A stretch of DNA of 64,000 nt from Bradyrhizobium iriomotense (GCF_030160715.1 NZ_BSOW01000009.1:1-64000); one strand, 5' to 3'. Counted from the first letter of the stretch, positions 33,942 to 46,157 are shown. Made by a program: numbers and translations. The notes: a model not told the origin generated them from the letters alone.

Positions 33942-34928
33942 ATGCGCATCACCATTCTCTTCGGCGGCTCCAACAGGGAGCGTCTGGTCTCGGTCGCAAG
34001 CGCACAGGCCCTGCATCAGGCGTTGCCCGAGGCCGATCTCTGGTTCTGGGACATCCAGGACAAGGTGCATGTCGTCCAGTCGAAGCAACTCGCCGAACAC
34101 GCCTGTCCCTTCGAGGACGAGTTCAATCCGGGCACGCGCGGGATTCCGCTGGAGCAGGCGCTCGACCAGGCCAAGGCCGAGGATCGTGTGCTGGTGCTCG
34201 CGCTGCATGGCGGCTGCGCCGAGAATGGCGAATTGCAGGTGATGTGCGAAACGCGCGGCGTGCCCTTCACGGGATCGGGCTCGGCGTCCTCGCATCTGGC
34301 CTTCGACAAGATCGCCGCCAAGCAGTTTGCCGCGCTCGGCGGCGTGACGCCGCCGATCGGCATTGCGCTGGAAAACATCGACGTGGCTTTGGCCGAATAC
34401 GGCAGGCTGATCGCAAAGCCGGCGCGCGATGGTTCGAGCTACGGCCTGATCTTCGTCAACGCCAAGCAGGATCTCGTCGCTGTCCGCAACGCTGCGAAAC
34501 ACGAAGAGTACGTGATCGAGCCCTACATCGCCGGCGTGGAGGCGACCTGCGGCGTGCTCGAGCGGCCGGACGGCTCGATGATGTCGCTGCCGCCGATCGA
34601 GATCATCCCGGGCGAGGGCAATTTCGACTATGCGGCAAAGTACCTGCTCAGCTCGACCCAGGAGATCTGCCCGGGCCGCTTCTCGCCCGAGGTCACGGCG
34701 GGGCTGATGGACCAGGCGATGCGGGCGCATCGGGCGTTGTCCTGCACCGGCTATTCCCGCTCGGACTTCATCGTGTCGGACAAGGGCCTGGTCTATCTCG
34801 AGACCAACACGCTGCCGGGCCTGACCAAGTCCTCGCTCTATCCCAAGGCGCTGAAGGCGCAGGGAATCGCGTTTGTCGACTTCCTGCGCGACCTGATCGA
34901 GCTCGCCGAGCGGGGTGTGCGGAAATAA
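33942..34928 (+). CDS. ddl: D-alanine--D-alanine ligase, divergent form
   Basis: Ddl makes the D-Ala-D-Ala dipeptide used by MurF. The 328-residue ATP-grasp protein shows TILFGGSNRERLVSVASAQA, PFTGSGSASSHLAFDK, IAKPARDGSSYGL, EIIPGEGNFDYAAKY and the metal-binding VYLETNTLPGLTKSSLYPKA. The usual HGxxGEDGxxQ loop is here LHGGCAENGELQ, with Asn in place of Asp, and GYSRSDF replaces the common 'ARxDF'. Position between murB and ftsQ supports Ddl, but substrate specificity could differ. I used the gene name generically rather than ddlA or ddlB. Confidence 0.85.
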   Translation: MRITILFGGSNRERLVSVASAQALHQALPEADLWFWDIQDKVHVVQSKQLAEHACPFEDEFNPGTRGIPLEQALDQAKAEDRVLVLALHGGCAENGELQVMCETRGVPFTGSGSASSHLAFDKIAAKQFAALGGVTPPIGIALENIDVALAEYGRLIAKPARDGSSYGLIFVNAKQDLVAVRNAAKHEEYVIEPYIAGVEATCGVLERPDGSMMSLPPIEIIPGEGNFDYAAKYLLSSTQEICPGRFSPEVTAGLMDQAMRAHRALSCTGYSRSDFIVSDKGLVYLETNTLPGLTKSSLYPKALKAQGIAFVDFLRDLIELAERGVRK

Positions 34929-35273
34929 TTAGGGTTGGTTAACGGCCGGACGGGCGAAACGAGCCGTTTTGGAACCGAAAATCGCTAAAATGCGAGGGAT
35001 AGCGGCATAAATGCCTCACAAGACGAGGCAAAAAGCGCCGGCCGTTAACGAAGTTTACCTTTTGTTTACCAGGAAGTCCGAAGGTTAACGCTGGCGGCGC
35101 ATATGGCGATTTGGCTGCCGGCGCGTGGGCTGTTGCGGGTGTTCCCGTCTCTGGCCAACGCTTTGAAGGGGAGAGGCTTCTTCTGCTGAAGACCACCCGG
35201 CCGGCAGGTCCGAGACGTCATGGCGCGAGAACCCGCGAAATTTCCGCGGGCTAACTGTTGACGGGCTCGTGCA
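34929..35273. promoter_or_regulatory. 345-base leader before ftsQAZ with repeated GTTAAC and GTTTACC words
   Basis: GGTTAACG occurs at 34937-34944 and 35083-35090, CGTTAACG at 35042-35049, and GTTTACC at 35053-35059 and 35064-35070. No ORF in it resembles a protein family. The region is a likely place for a separate ftsQAZ promoter. GGTTAA is the complement of the TTAACC core of CtrA sites, but none of these matches a full consensus. Confidence 0.35.
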
Positions 35274-36311
35274 ATGGATGGTGCAGGCAACCTCACCCGG
35301 TCGGTCCTTCGATCGCTGAGGCCCCAAGCTGACCTGAAGGCGGCCGCTATTGGAGCGGTCGTGCTTCTGCGCGAGTGGATCGAGCAGAAGCGTCAGGACA
35401 AGCGCGAAGAGAAGCTCCTGGACAAGCGCGCCCGCGCCAAGGCCAGTTTCAAGGCCGTTCCGGAGCGCGAGCCGACGCCGCGCATCGTTGCGCTGGTTGA
35501 ACGCTTCCTGCCGCGCCGGGTCGGGATCAGCCTGACCGTCATCCTGCTCGCCGGCGCCACCGGCCTCGGCATCGTCAAGGGCGGCCATCTCCAGGATTTC
35601 ATCGCCGCGGTCAGCGATGCCCGCAATGCGCTGGCCAATTCTGCCGGCTTCCGCATCACGTCCGTCGTCATCAACGGCCGCAAGCAGCTAAGCCAGGACG
35701 AGATTCTCGCCATCGGCGGCGTCAGCGGCCGCTCCTCGCTGCTGTTCCTCGACGCGGACGGCCTGCGCGACAAGCTCAAGGCCAATCCCTGGATCGCGGA
35801 CGCGACCGTGCTGAAGCTCTATCCGGGCCAGCTCCAGATCGACATCACCGAGCGCAAGGCGTTCGCGCTGTGGCAGGAAGCTGGCCGGCTCTCCGTGATC
35901 GCCGACGACGGCGCCGTGCTCGAGCCCTATGTTTCGCGCCGCTTCCTGATGCTGCCGCTCGTGGTCGGCAAGGGCGCCGCCACCCAGGCGCGCGATTTCC
36001 TCGCGCTGCTCGCGCGCTATCCGCAGGTGCAGTCGGTGACCAAGGCGGCGATCTTCATCGGCGAGCGCCGCTGGAATTTGCGGCTGAAGGACGGCCTCGA
36101 CGTGCGGCTCCCCGAGCAGGATGTCGGCAATGCGCTTGCCGCCCTGTCCAGGCTCGACAAGGAGGAGAAGCTGTTCTCCAAGGACATCGTCGCCGTCGAC
36201 ATGCGTCTGCCTGATCGTCTCGTGGTGCAGCTCTCCGACGACGCCGCGAAGGCGCGCGAAGAATTGTTCAAGGACAAGAAGTCCAAGAAGAAGGCCGGTG
36301 ATTCCGCATGA
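35274..36311 (+). CDS. ftsQ: Cell division protein FtsQ
   Basis: FtsQ is the bitopic scaffold that binds FtsL/FtsB at the division site. The 345-residue protein has a long basic cytoplasmic N-terminus (about 80 residues), a membrane span (about 84-102, VGISLTVILLAGATGLGIV), the POTRA domain (about 120-195: ITSVVINGRKQLSQDEILAI, NPWIADATVLKLYPGQLQID) and the beta domain with KRF-like surface. The tail is Lys-rich (KDKKSKKKAG). Its stop overlaps ftsA (ATGA). Confidence 0.94.
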   Translation: MDGAGNLTRSVLRSLRPQADLKAAAIGAVVLLREWIEQKRQDKREEKLLDKRARAKASFKAVPEREPTPRIVALVERFLPRRVGISLTVILLAGATGLGIVKGGHLQDFIAAVSDARNALANSAGFRITSVVINGRKQLSQDEILAIGGVSGRSSLLFLDADGLRDKLKANPWIADATVLKLYPGQLQIDITERKAFALWQEAGRLSVIADDGAVLEPYVSRRFLMLPLVVGKGAATQARDFLALLARYPQVQSVTKAAIFIGERRWNLRLKDGLDVRLPEQDVGNALAALSRLDKEEKLFSKDIVAVDMRLPDRLVVQLSDDAAKAREELFKDKKSKKKAGDSA

Positions 36312-37627
36312 CCGGTCTCGATCGCACCCAGACGCCGAAGACCCGCCCGATGCCGCATAAGCGCGCCGGGCTCGTCGCCTGTCTCGACATCGGCACCAGC
36401 AAGATCGCCTGCATGATCGCGCGGCTGAAGCCGTCCGCGCCGAGCGAGGCGCTGCGCGGCCGCACCCATGCGGTGGAATTGACCGGCTACAGCCAGATCC
36501 AGGCGCGCGGCATGAAGGCCGGCGCGGTGGTCGATCTCGGCGAATGCGAGCAGGCGGTGCGTCAGGCCGTCGGGCTTGCGGAGAAGATGGCCAAGGTACG
36601 GGTCGAATCCGTGCTGCTGTCGGTCTCCGGCGGCAGGCTCGCCGGGCATATGGTCGAGGCTGCCGCCGACATCCGCGGCGGCGCGGTCACGCCGGCCGAC
36701 GTCGATCGTGTCACCTCCACCGGCATGCGCCATGCCACCGGCGAGGGCCGCACCGTGTTGCACGCGCTCCCCGTCGGCTACACGCTCGATGGCGTCAAGG
36801 GCATCCGCGATCCCCGCGGCATGGTTGCGCGCCAGTTCGGCGTCGACATGAACGTCGTCACCTGCGACGCCACCGTGGCGCGCAACCTGATGCTGGCGGT
36901 GGAGCGCTGCCACATCAACGTCGAAGCCATGGCGGCGAGCCCCTATGTCGCCGGCCTCTCCGTGCTGACCGACGACGAGGCCGATCTCGGCGCCGCTGTC
37001 GTCGAGATGGGCGCGGGCACCACGACCATTGCCGTCTATTCCGGCGGCCGCTTCGTGCATGCGGCAGGCTTTGCGGTCGGCGGCCATCACATCACGATGG
37101 ACCTGGCGCGCGGACTGTCGGCGACCATCGCCGACGCCGAGCGGATCAAGACGCTCAACGGCACGGTCATCACCGGCGGATCGGACTCGCGCGAGCTGAT
37201 GTCGGTGCCGACCGCCGGCGACGAGCAGGATCTGCCGCAGATCGTCTCCCGCGCCACCATTGCCAACATCGTCAAGCACCGGGCCGAGGAAATCTTCGAG
37301 ATGGTCCGCGACAAGTTGAAGGAGTCGCCCTTCGCGGCCGAGCCCAAGGGCCGCGTCGTGCTCTCGGGCGGCGCCTCGCAGCTCACCGGGCTCGTCGAGC
37401 TCGGCACGCAAATTCTCGGCCGTCCCGTGCGGATCGGCCGCCCGCTCGGCTTCGGCCGGCTGCCCAATGAGGCGAAGAACGCCGCCTTCGCGGTGCCCGC
37501 CGGGCTCCTGGTCTACCCGCAATATGTTCACCTTGAACATGTCGAACCGCGGCATACGCGGCAGATTAAGACAGGGACCGGCGGTTATTTCGGAAAGGTC
37601 GGACGATGGCTTCGCGAGGGCTTCTGA
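36308..37627 (+). CDS. ftsA: Actin-like division protein FtsA
   Basis: FtsA tethers FtsZ to the membrane and recruits the later division proteins. The 439-residue protein has the actin-fold phosphate 1 motif ACLDIGTSKIACMIA, the SHS2 (1C) domain region, the phosphate 2 motif GAAVVEMGAGTTTIAVYSGG and the adenosine motif VVLSGGASQLTGLVE. The C-terminus ends GKVGRWLREGF, the amphipathic membrane-targeting helix. It overlaps ftsQ and precedes ftsZ by 87 bases. Confidence 0.96.
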   Translation: MTGLDRTQTPKTRPMPHKRAGLVACLDIGTSKIACMIARLKPSAPSEALRGRTHAVELTGYSQIQARGMKAGAVVDLGECEQAVRQAVGLAEKMAKVRVESVLLSVSGGRLAGHMVEAAADIRGGAVTPADVDRVTSTGMRHATGEGRTVLHALPVGYTLDGVKGIRDPRGMVARQFGVDMNVVTCDATVARNLMLAVERCHINVEAMAASPYVAGLSVLTDDEADLGAAVVEMGAGTTTIAVYSGGRFVHAAGFAVGGHHITMDLARGLSATIADAERIKTLNGTVITGGSDSRELMSVPTAGDEQDLPQIVSRATIANIVKHRAEEIFEMVRDKLKESPFAAEPKGRVVLSGGASQLTGLVELGTQILGRPVRIGRPLGFGRLPNEAKNAAFAVPAGLLVYPQYVHLEHVEPRHTRQIKTGTGGYFGKVGRWLREGF

Positions 37628-37714
37628 TGACTCGTTTCCACGTTCCCGGATTTTCACCAACTCCCGCGGCCGCCGGCCGGGGCGAACCCACGCGCGCGTG
37701 ATCGAGAGGCAACC

Positions 37715-39502
37715 ATGACCATCAGTATCAACGTTCCTGATATTCACGAATTGAAGCCGCGAATCACCGTGTTCGGCGTCGGCGGCGCCGGCGGCAACGC
37801 CGTCAACAACATGATCACGGCTGGCCTTCAGGGCGTCGACTTCGTGGTCGCCAACACCGACGCGCAGGCGCTGACGATGTCGAAGGCGCAGCGCATCGTG
37901 CAGATGGGTACGCAGGTCACGCAGGGCCTCGGCGCCGGCTCGCAGCCGAACGTCGGTGCGGCTGCCGCGGAAGAGGTGATCGACGAGCTGCGCGACCATC
38001 TCTCGGGCGCCAACATGGTGTTCGTCACCGCCGGCATGGGCGGCGGCACCGGCACGGGAGCCGCTCCGGTGATCGCCAAGACCGCGCGCGACATGGGCAT
38101 CCTCACCGTCGGCGTCGTGACCAAGCCTTTCCACTTCGAAGGCGGGCGCCGCATGCGCACGGCGGAAGCGGGCATCAACGAGCTGCACAAGGTCGTCGAT
38201 ACGCTCCTGATCATTCCGAACCAGAACCTGTTCCGGGTCGCCAACGAGAAAACCACCTTCGCCGACGCCTTCGCGATGGCCGACCAGGTGCTCTATTCGG
38301 GCGTAGCCTGCATCACCGACCTGATGGTGAAGGAAGGCCTGATCAACCTCGACTTCGCCGACGTCCGCGCCGTGATGCGTGAGATGGGCAAGGCGATGAT
38401 GGGCACGGGCGAAGCCTCCGGCGACAAGCGCGCGCTGACCGCCGCTGAAGCCGCGATCGCCAACCCGCTGATCGACGACAGCTCGATGAAGGGTGCCAAG
38501 GGCCTCCTGATCTCGATCACCGGCGGCAAGGACCTCACTCTGTTCGAGGTCGACGAAGCCGCGACCCGCATCCGCGAGGAGGTCGACCAGGACGCCAACA
38601 TCATCGTCGGCGCCACCTTCGACGAAGCCCTCGACGGCCTGATCCGCGTCTCGGTCGTTGCCACCGGCATCGAGCAGGCGGCGATCGCCCGCAACAGCCA
38701 GGCATCGAGCGCACCGGCCGTTGCCGTTGCCGCCCCGCAGGCTCCGGCCGCCCAGGCTGAAACCCGGCTCGCGGATCTCACCGCGCGGCTGCGCGCGGAC
38801 AACCAGCGGCTTGCCGAGCGCGCCCAGAAGCTGGAAGCGCAGATCCCGCCGGCGGCGGCCGCACCGGTCGCTGCCGCTCCCATGGCGCCGCGTCCCAATG
38901 TCGAGCGGGCTGCGCTGGCTGCGATTGCCGCCGCGGTGGCTCCCGAAGTGCCGCACGCCCCGGCGCCCCAGACCTATGGCGACGTCACCGTGCGTCCGAT
39001 CGCGCAAAAGCCCTCGCTGTTCCCCGAGCCGGAAGCAGCGCCCGTCGCGATGCAGGAGCCGATGACGCCGGAAACCTTCATCCCGCCGCAAGCGGAGCGT
39101 CCGCCGCTGCGTGCGCCGCGGATGCCGCGCCTCGAGGACCTGCCGATGCCGGCCCAGGCCGAGATTCGCCAAGGCCGCGAGGCCGAGGACGAGCCGACTC
39201 AGAAGACCCGCCTGTCGCTGTTGCAGCGCCTTGCCAATGTTGGCCTTGGCCGACGCGACGAGGAGAGCGAGCCGCCGGTCACAGCCCGCACCGCAGGTCC
39301 GGCGATGCCGCCGCTGCCCGACCGCAGGCCGCAGCGCAGCGTGGCTCAGCAGGTCGCCGCCAGTGATCCGGTATCAGAGTATGCCCGCCGACCCCCGCCG
39401 CAAGGTTTGGACGCACATGGCCGCCCCGCACCTGTTGCGCCGGCGCCACAGGGAGACGACCATCTTGATATCCCGGCCTTCCTGCGCCGGCAGGCGACGT
39501 GA
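37715..39502 (+). CDS. ftsZ: Tubulin-like division GTPase FtsZ with long linker
   Basis: FtsZ polymerises into the cytokinetic ring. The 595-residue protein has the GTPase core at residues 1-320, with [16 protein letters not shown], the tubulin signature GGGTGTGA (109-116) and [11 protein letters not shown] (T7 loop region). A linker of roughly 260 residues follows, rich in Ala, Pro, Arg and Glu. The protein ends with the conserved peptide DIPAFLRRQ that binds FtsA. Enteric FtsZ is about 380 residues; a long linker is known in alphaproteobacteria. An intrinsic terminator follows at 39528. Confidence 0.97.
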   Translation: MTISINVPDIHELKPRITVFGVGGAGGNAVNNMITAGLQGVDFVVANTDAQALTMSKAQRIVQMGTQVTQGLGAGSQPNVGAAAAEEVIDELRDHLSGANMVFVTAGMGGGTGTGAAPVIAKTARDMGILTVGVVTKPFHFEGGRRMRTAEAGINELHKVVDTLLIIPNQNLFRVANEKTTFADAFAMADQVLYSGVACITDLMVKEGLINLDFADVRAVMREMGKAMMGTGEASGDKRALTAAEAAIANPLIDDSSMKGAKGLLISITGGKDLTLFEVDEAATRIREEVDQDANIIVGATFDEALDGLIRVSVVATGIEQAAIARNSQASSAPAVAVAAPQAPAAQAETRLADLTARLRADNQRLAERAQKLEAQIPPAAAAPVAAAPMAPRPNVERAALAAIAAAVAPEVPHAPAPQTYGDVTVRPIAQKPSLFPEPEAAPVAMQEPMTPETFIPPQAERPPLRAPRMPRLEDLPMPAQAEIRQGREAEDEPTQKTRLSLLQRLANVGLGRRDEESEPPVTARTAGPAMPPLPDRRPQRSVAQQVAASDPVSEYARRPPPQGLDAHGRPAPVAPAPQGDDHLDIPAFLRRQAT

Positions 39503-39527
39503 GGATTGTTACAATCGAGGCAACCCA

Positions 39528-39566
39528 AAAGGTCCCGGCGAAACGTTCGCCGGGACCTTTGCTTTT
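39528..39566 (+). terminator. Rho-independent terminator after ftsZ
   Basis: AAAGGTCCCGGCGAA (39528-39542) and TTCGCCGGGACCTTT (39546-39560) form a perfect 15-bp stem with a three-base loop, followed by GCTTTT. It would end the ftsQAZ transcript, so lpxC needs its own promoter in the following 300 bases. Confidence 0.88.
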
Positions 39567-39862
39567 GCTCTGCGGAATCTCGGGCTGCGAGAGCAACCAA
39601 CTGATTTTCAATGATTAATTATGTATTCCGTGGTGGAGTAAAGTTGCCGGAACCGGCTCCAAACGTGGCGCAAATTGGATCAGGCCACGCCCGAATGCGG
39701 CAGAGTTGGGGTAACAATTGGTAAAAAAGCGTGAGTTGGCTTGTTTGGGGCAGTGACTATGGTCTGCGCGTGACTTGGGGATACGGAGATTCGAGCTGGT
39801 GCCTCGGACGGCCAGTTCAGTCCAGTATAAGTCGCAGTGGGTCGTAGGGTGGGCAGTTCCCG
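39567..39862. promoter_or_regulatory. Upstream region of lpxC
   Basis: About 296 bases lie between the ftsZ terminator and lpxC. The stretch is less GC-rich than its neighbours (for example ATGATTAATTATGTATTCC at 39611-39629), as expected of a promoter. I cannot assign -35 and -10 boxes with confidence, and no coding signal was seen. Confidence 0.35.
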
Positions 39863-40825
39863 ATGAAATTTAGTCGGCAAACAACGCTTCGCGCGCAGGC
39901 CACCGTGGTTGGCGTCGGCGTTCATTCCGGTCTCCCCGTCACGCTGACCTTGGGGCCTGCACCTGTCGATGCAGGCTTGGTTTTTGTCCGCACCGGCCTC
40001 GAAGGTTCTGACCGCGAAGTGCAGGCCACCGCCGAGCAGGTCATCGCAACCGATTTCGCGACGGTGCTTGGCGACCGCGACGGTGCGCTGGTATCGACGG
40101 CCGAGCACGTGCTTGCTGCACTGCGAGGCATGGGTGTGGATAACGCCACCATCGAGATCGACGGTCCGGAAGTTCCGATCATGGACGGCAGCGCGGCGGC
40201 GTTCGTTGCGGCGATCGACCAGGCCGGTATCGTCAGCCAGTCGGCGCAGCGCCGGTTCATCCAGATTTTGAAGCCGGTCTCGGCTGCGATCGGTGATTCC
40301 TTCGGCGAGCTGCGGCCTTACGCAGGCGGCTTCCGCGCCGAAGTCGAGATCAATTTCGCCAATCCCGTGATCGGCCGGCAGGCCTACACGTTCGAGCTCA
40401 GCCCGGAGCGCTTCCGCCGCGAGATCGCGCGGGCCCGCACCTTCGGCCTGATGTGCGATCAGGCGCGTCTCTGGGGCGCGGGCTTCGCGCGCGGCGCCTC
40501 CTTCGAGAACACCGTCGTGTTCGACGACGAGCGACTGCTGAATACCGAAGGCCTGCGCTACGCCGACGAATGCGTGCGCCACAAGGTGCTGGACGTGGTG
40601 GGGGATCTGGCACTGGCCGGCCTGCCGCTGCTGGGCGCCTACCGCTCGGTCCGCGGTGGCCACAAGCTCAACCACGCCGTCCTGACCGCGCTGCTTGCCG
40701 ATCGGACCGCTTGGCGGGTGGTCGAGGGTGAGGCGGCTCGCCGCACCACGCGTCCCGTGGTCGAGGTGGGCAGCGGTATCGTGGGTGGCCGGATTGCCGC
40801 CGCCTACGGGCCGGACGTGTCCTGA
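39863..40825 (+). CDS. lpxC: UDP-3-O-acyl-GlcNAc deacetylase
   Basis: LpxC is the zinc deacetylase that commits UDP-3-O-acyl-GlcNAc to lipid A synthesis. The 320-residue protein has GVGVHSGLPVTLTLGPAPVD, the first zinc ligand in STAEHVLAALRGMGVDNA, PIMDGSAAAFV, and the second zinc site HKVLDVVGDLALAG (His and Asp). The catalytic His is in RGGHKLNHAVL. It follows the ftsZ terminator and lies before bamD. Confidence 0.96.
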   Translation: MKFSRQTTLRAQATVVGVGVHSGLPVTLTLGPAPVDAGLVFVRTGLEGSDREVQATAEQVIATDFATVLGDRDGALVSTAEHVLAALRGMGVDNATIEIDGPEVPIMDGSAAAFVAAIDQAGIVSQSAQRRFIQILKPVSAAIGDSFGELRPYAGGFRAEVEINFANPVIGRQAYTFELSPERFRREIARARTFGLMCDQARLWGAGFARGASFENTVVFDDERLLNTEGLRYADECVRHKVLDVVGDLALAGLPLLGAYRSVRGGHKLNHAVLTALLADRTAWRVVEGEAARRTTRPVVEVGSGIVGGRIAAAYGPDVS

Positions 40826-41071
40826 AAGGCTGATTCGGGCCGCTTTGGCCCAGCCGCGCAGGTCCTGGTAACCATGATCGATTAGCATCGGCACACCGTC
40901 GCCTTAATCCGGGCGAAATGCCTGCCTATCCGGGACGTTAACGATCGTTTTTGGGTTACACCGGCTTGGGTCGCATGGCAGGGCGCCGGAGTACGGGCAA
41001 ACAGATTTCGCGGCCATGGCGGGGTCATGGCGTGGCGGGCAGCGCATCACAGGGCGTCAGGTCTTAAATTC

Positions 41072-41971
41072 ATGTCAGCACAGCGTATGACGCGCGAATC
41101 ATTCACGGCTTCGCTCGCGCCCCCGGCGCGACGGTTGCTGCAGGCCGCCGCGTTCCTCGCGCTCGCGCTGCCGCTCGGCGGCTGCGGCACGGGCGATCTG
41201 TGGGACAAGTTCACCGCCAAGGACGACACCTTCGTCGAGGAGCCGGCCGACAAGCTCTACAATGAGGGCCTGTACCTCATGAACGAGAAGAAGGACATCA
41301 AGGCGGCGAACAAGAAGTTCGAGGAGGTCGACCGGCAGCACCCCTATTCCGACCTGGCCCGCAAGTCGCTTCTGATGTCGGCTTACGCGTCCTACCAGGC
41401 CGGCGACTATGACAGCTGCATCGGCTCTGCCAGCCGTTACGTCACCCTGCATCCCGGCAGCCCGGACGCGGCCTACGCGCAATATCTGATCGCGGCGTCC
41501 CATTACGACCAGATCCCGGACATCAGCCGCGACCAGACCCGCACCGAGAAGGCGATCGCCTCGCTCGAAGAGGTGGTGCGCAAATATCCGAACTCCGAAT
41601 ATGCGGCCAGCGCCAAGGCCAAGATCGAGGGCGCGCGCGACCAGCTCGCCGGCAAGGAGATGTCCGTCGGCCGCTATTACGCGCAGAAGCGCGATTTCAC
41701 GGCCGCGATCAACCGCTACAAGACCGTGGTCACGCAGTACCAGACCACGCGCCATGTCGAGGAAGCGCTCTACCGCCTGACCGAGGCCTATATGGCGATC
41801 GGCATCGTCGGCGAGGCACAGACCGCGGCCGCCGTGCTCGGGCACAATTTTCCTGACAGCCGCTGGTACAAGGACGCCTATAATCTTGTAAAATCCGGCG
41901 GTCTCGAGCCGAGCGAGAATCAGGGGTCCTGGATCAGCAGGACCTTCAAGAAGATGGGCCTCGGCGGCTAG
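41072..41971 (+). CDS. bamD: Outer-membrane assembly lipoprotein BamD
   Basis: BamD is the essential TPR lipoprotein of the BAM complex that inserts outer-membrane beta-barrels. From the ATG at 41072 it is 299 residues. An in-frame start at 41027 would put 15 extra residues before the signal sequence. The lipoprotein signal ends LPLGGCGTG (lipobox LGGC). TPR-like helices follow: ADKLYNEGLYLMNEKKDIKAA, HPYSDLARKSLLMSAYASYQ, GRYYAQKRDFTAAINRYKTV. This is the normal position, between lpxC and recN. Confidence 0.93.
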   Translation: MSAQRMTRESFTASLAPPARRLLQAAAFLALALPLGGCGTGDLWDKFTAKDDTFVEEPADKLYNEGLYLMNEKKDIKAANKKFEEVDRQHPYSDLARKSLLMSAYASYQAGDYDSCIGSASRYVTLHPGSPDAAYAQYLIAASHYDQIPDISRDQTRTEKAIASLEEVVRKYPNSEYAASAKAKIEGARDQLAGKEMSVGRYYAQKRDFTAAINRYKTVVTQYQTTRHVEEALYRLTEAYMAIGIVGEAQTAAAVLGHNFPDSRWYKDAYNLVKSGGLEPSENQGSWISRTFKKMGLGG

Positions 41972-41986
41972 GAAATTTGGGGTTCC

Positions 41987-43660
41987 ATGCTGGCGCGTCT
42001 GTCGATCCGTGACATCGTCCTGATCGAACGGCTCGATATCGAATTCGCGACCGGCCTTGCGGTTTTGACCGGCGAGACCGGCGCGGGAAAATCCATCCTG
42101 CTCGATGCCTTTGCACTGGCGCTCGGCGGCCGCGGCGATGCCGGCCTCGTGCGCCATGGCGCGGAGCAGGGGCAGGTCACGGCCGTGTTCGACGTGCCGA
42201 AGGCTCATCCCGCGACCAAGATCCTCGCCGAGAACGGGCTGGAGGATACCGGTGAGATGATCCTGCGCCGCGTGCAGCTCGCCGACGGCCGCACCCGTGC
42301 CTTCATCAACGACCAGTCGATCAGCGTGCAGACCCTCAAGGCAGTCGGCGCTGCGCTTGTCGAGATCCATGGCCAGCATGACGAGCGCGCGCTGGTCGAT
42401 GCCTCCACCCACCGCCGTCTGCTCGATGCCTTTGCCGGCCTCGAGAAGGATGTCACCGTGGTCGAAGCGCTGTGGGATGCGCGCCGCACGATAAATACGG
42501 CGCTGGACGAGCATCGCGCCGGCATGGAGCGCGCCGCGCGCGAGGCGGATTATCTGCGCCATGCCTCGGACGAATTGAAGCAGCTTGCGCCGAAGGACGG
42601 CGAGGAGACTTCGCTCGCCTCCCGCCGCACCACCATGATGCAGGGCGAGAAGATCGCCTCCGATCTGCGCGAGGCGCAGGAAATTGTCGGCGGGCACAAT
42701 TCGCCGGTCGCGGCTCTTTCGGCGGCGGTGCGCAGGCTGGAGCGCCGCGGCGTCAATTCGCCGGCGCTGGTCGAGCCTGCGGTGAAGGCGATCGACGCTG
42801 CGATCAATTCGCTGGAGGAGGCCGACCAGCATCTCCAGGCCGCGCTCGCTGCAACCGATTTCGATCCCTTGGAGCTCGAGCGCATCGAGGAACGCCTGTT
42901 CGCGCTGCGCGCGGCTTCGCGCAAATATTCGACGCCGGTCGATGGCCTCGCAGCGCTTGCCGCGAAATACGCGGCCGATGTCAGGCTGATCGACGCCGGC
43001 GCCGAACAGTTGAAGAAGCTCGAGCTGGCCGCGATCGAGGCCGATGCGCGCTACGCTGCTGCTGCCAAGAAGCTCTCGGTTGCACGCCAGAAGTCGGCGG
43101 AAAAGCTCAACAAGGCCGTCAACGCCGAGCTCGCCCCGCTCAAGCTCGAACGCGCGAAATTCATGACCCAGGTCGAGACGGATGAGGGCGCGCCGGGACC
43201 GCAGGGTTTCGATCGCGTCGAGTTCTGGGTGCAGACCAATCCCGGGACGAAGCCGGGGCCGCTGATGAAGGTCGCCTCAGGCGGCGAGCTGTCGCGCTTC
43301 TTGTTGGCGCTGAAGGTCGTGCTGTCCGACCGCGGCTCGGCGCCGACCCTGGTGTTCGACGAAATCGACACCGGCGTCGGCGGCGCGGTGGCCGATGCGA
43401 TCGGCGCTCGCCTGGCGCGGCTTGCCGGCCAGGTGCAGGTGATGGCGGTCACCCACGCCCCGCAGGTCGCCGCCCGCGCCGACCAGCATCTGCTGATTTC
43501 CAAGGACGCCCTCGACAAGGGCAAGCGCGTCGCCACCCGCGTCAATGCGCTCGCCGCCGACCACCGCCGCGAGGAGATCGCGCGGATGCTGGCGGGCGCG
43601 GAGATCACCGCGGAGGCGAGGGCGGCTGCGGAACGCTTGTTGCGGGCGGCAACGGCTTAG
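41987..43660 (+). CDS. recN: DNA repair protein RecN
   Basis: RecN is an SMC-like ATPase that helps repair double-strand breaks. The 557-residue protein has Walker A GETGAGKS (29-36), a central coiled coil (about 150-370), the signature ASGGELSRFLLALKVVLSD and Walker B LVFDEIDTGVGG. The H-loop region reads VMAVTHAPQVAARADQHLL. The start lies 15 bases after bamD, so they may be co-transcribed. Confidence 0.95.
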   Translation: MLARLSIRDIVLIERLDIEFATGLAVLTGETGAGKSILLDAFALALGGRGDAGLVRHGAEQGQVTAVFDVPKAHPATKILAENGLEDTGEMILRRVQLADGRTRAFINDQSISVQTLKAVGAALVEIHGQHDERALVDASTHRRLLDAFAGLEKDVTVVEALWDARRTINTALDEHRAGMERAAREADYLRHASDELKQLAPKDGEETSLASRRTTMMQGEKIASDLREAQEIVGGHNSPVAALSAAVRRLERRGVNSPALVEPAVKAIDAAINSLEEADQHLQAALAATDFDPLELERIEERLFALRAASRKYSTPVDGLAALAAKYAADVRLIDAGAEQLKKLELAAIEADARYAAAAKKLSVARQKSAEKLNKAVNAELAPLKLERAKFMTQVETDEGAPGPQGFDRVEFWVQTNPGTKPGPLMKVASGGELSRFLLALKVVLSDRGSAPTLVFDEIDTGVGGAVADAIGARLARLAGQVQVMAVTHAPQVAARADQHLLISKDALDKGKRVATRVNALAADHRREEIARMLAGAEITAEARAAAERLLRAATA

Positions 43661-43666
43661 AACTCT

Positions 43667-45999
<2,333 letters not shown>

Positions 46000-46027
46000 G
46001 AGAGCGCGCTCGCGCCTCTCGCTCCGC

Positions 46028-46131
46028 CGTCATCGCCCGCGAAGGCGGGCGATCCAGCATTCCAGAGGCATGAGTTGGATACGGAGAGGCCGCGGCGTAC
46101 TGGATCCCCCGCTTTCGCGGGGGGTGACAGC
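46028..46131. repeat. Intergenic palindromic repeat, family A copy 4
   Basis: TCATCGCCCGC-GAAG-GCGGGCGAT forms the left hairpin and CCCCCGC-TTTC-GCGGGGGGTGAC the right, with ATCCAGCATTCC and GCGTACTGGAT as middle partners. It lies between the convergent ligA and MFS genes. Confidence 0.85.
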
Positions 46132-46157
46132 GAGATTGAGGAGATGCCGTAGGCCCC

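Noticed and set aside
36017..39172. 1051-codon antisense ORF opposite ftsA and ftsZ
   Set aside because: It lies entirely over genes with unmistakable FtsA and FtsZ motifs, and its own product has no recognisable domain and the same Arg/Gly/His/Asp bias.
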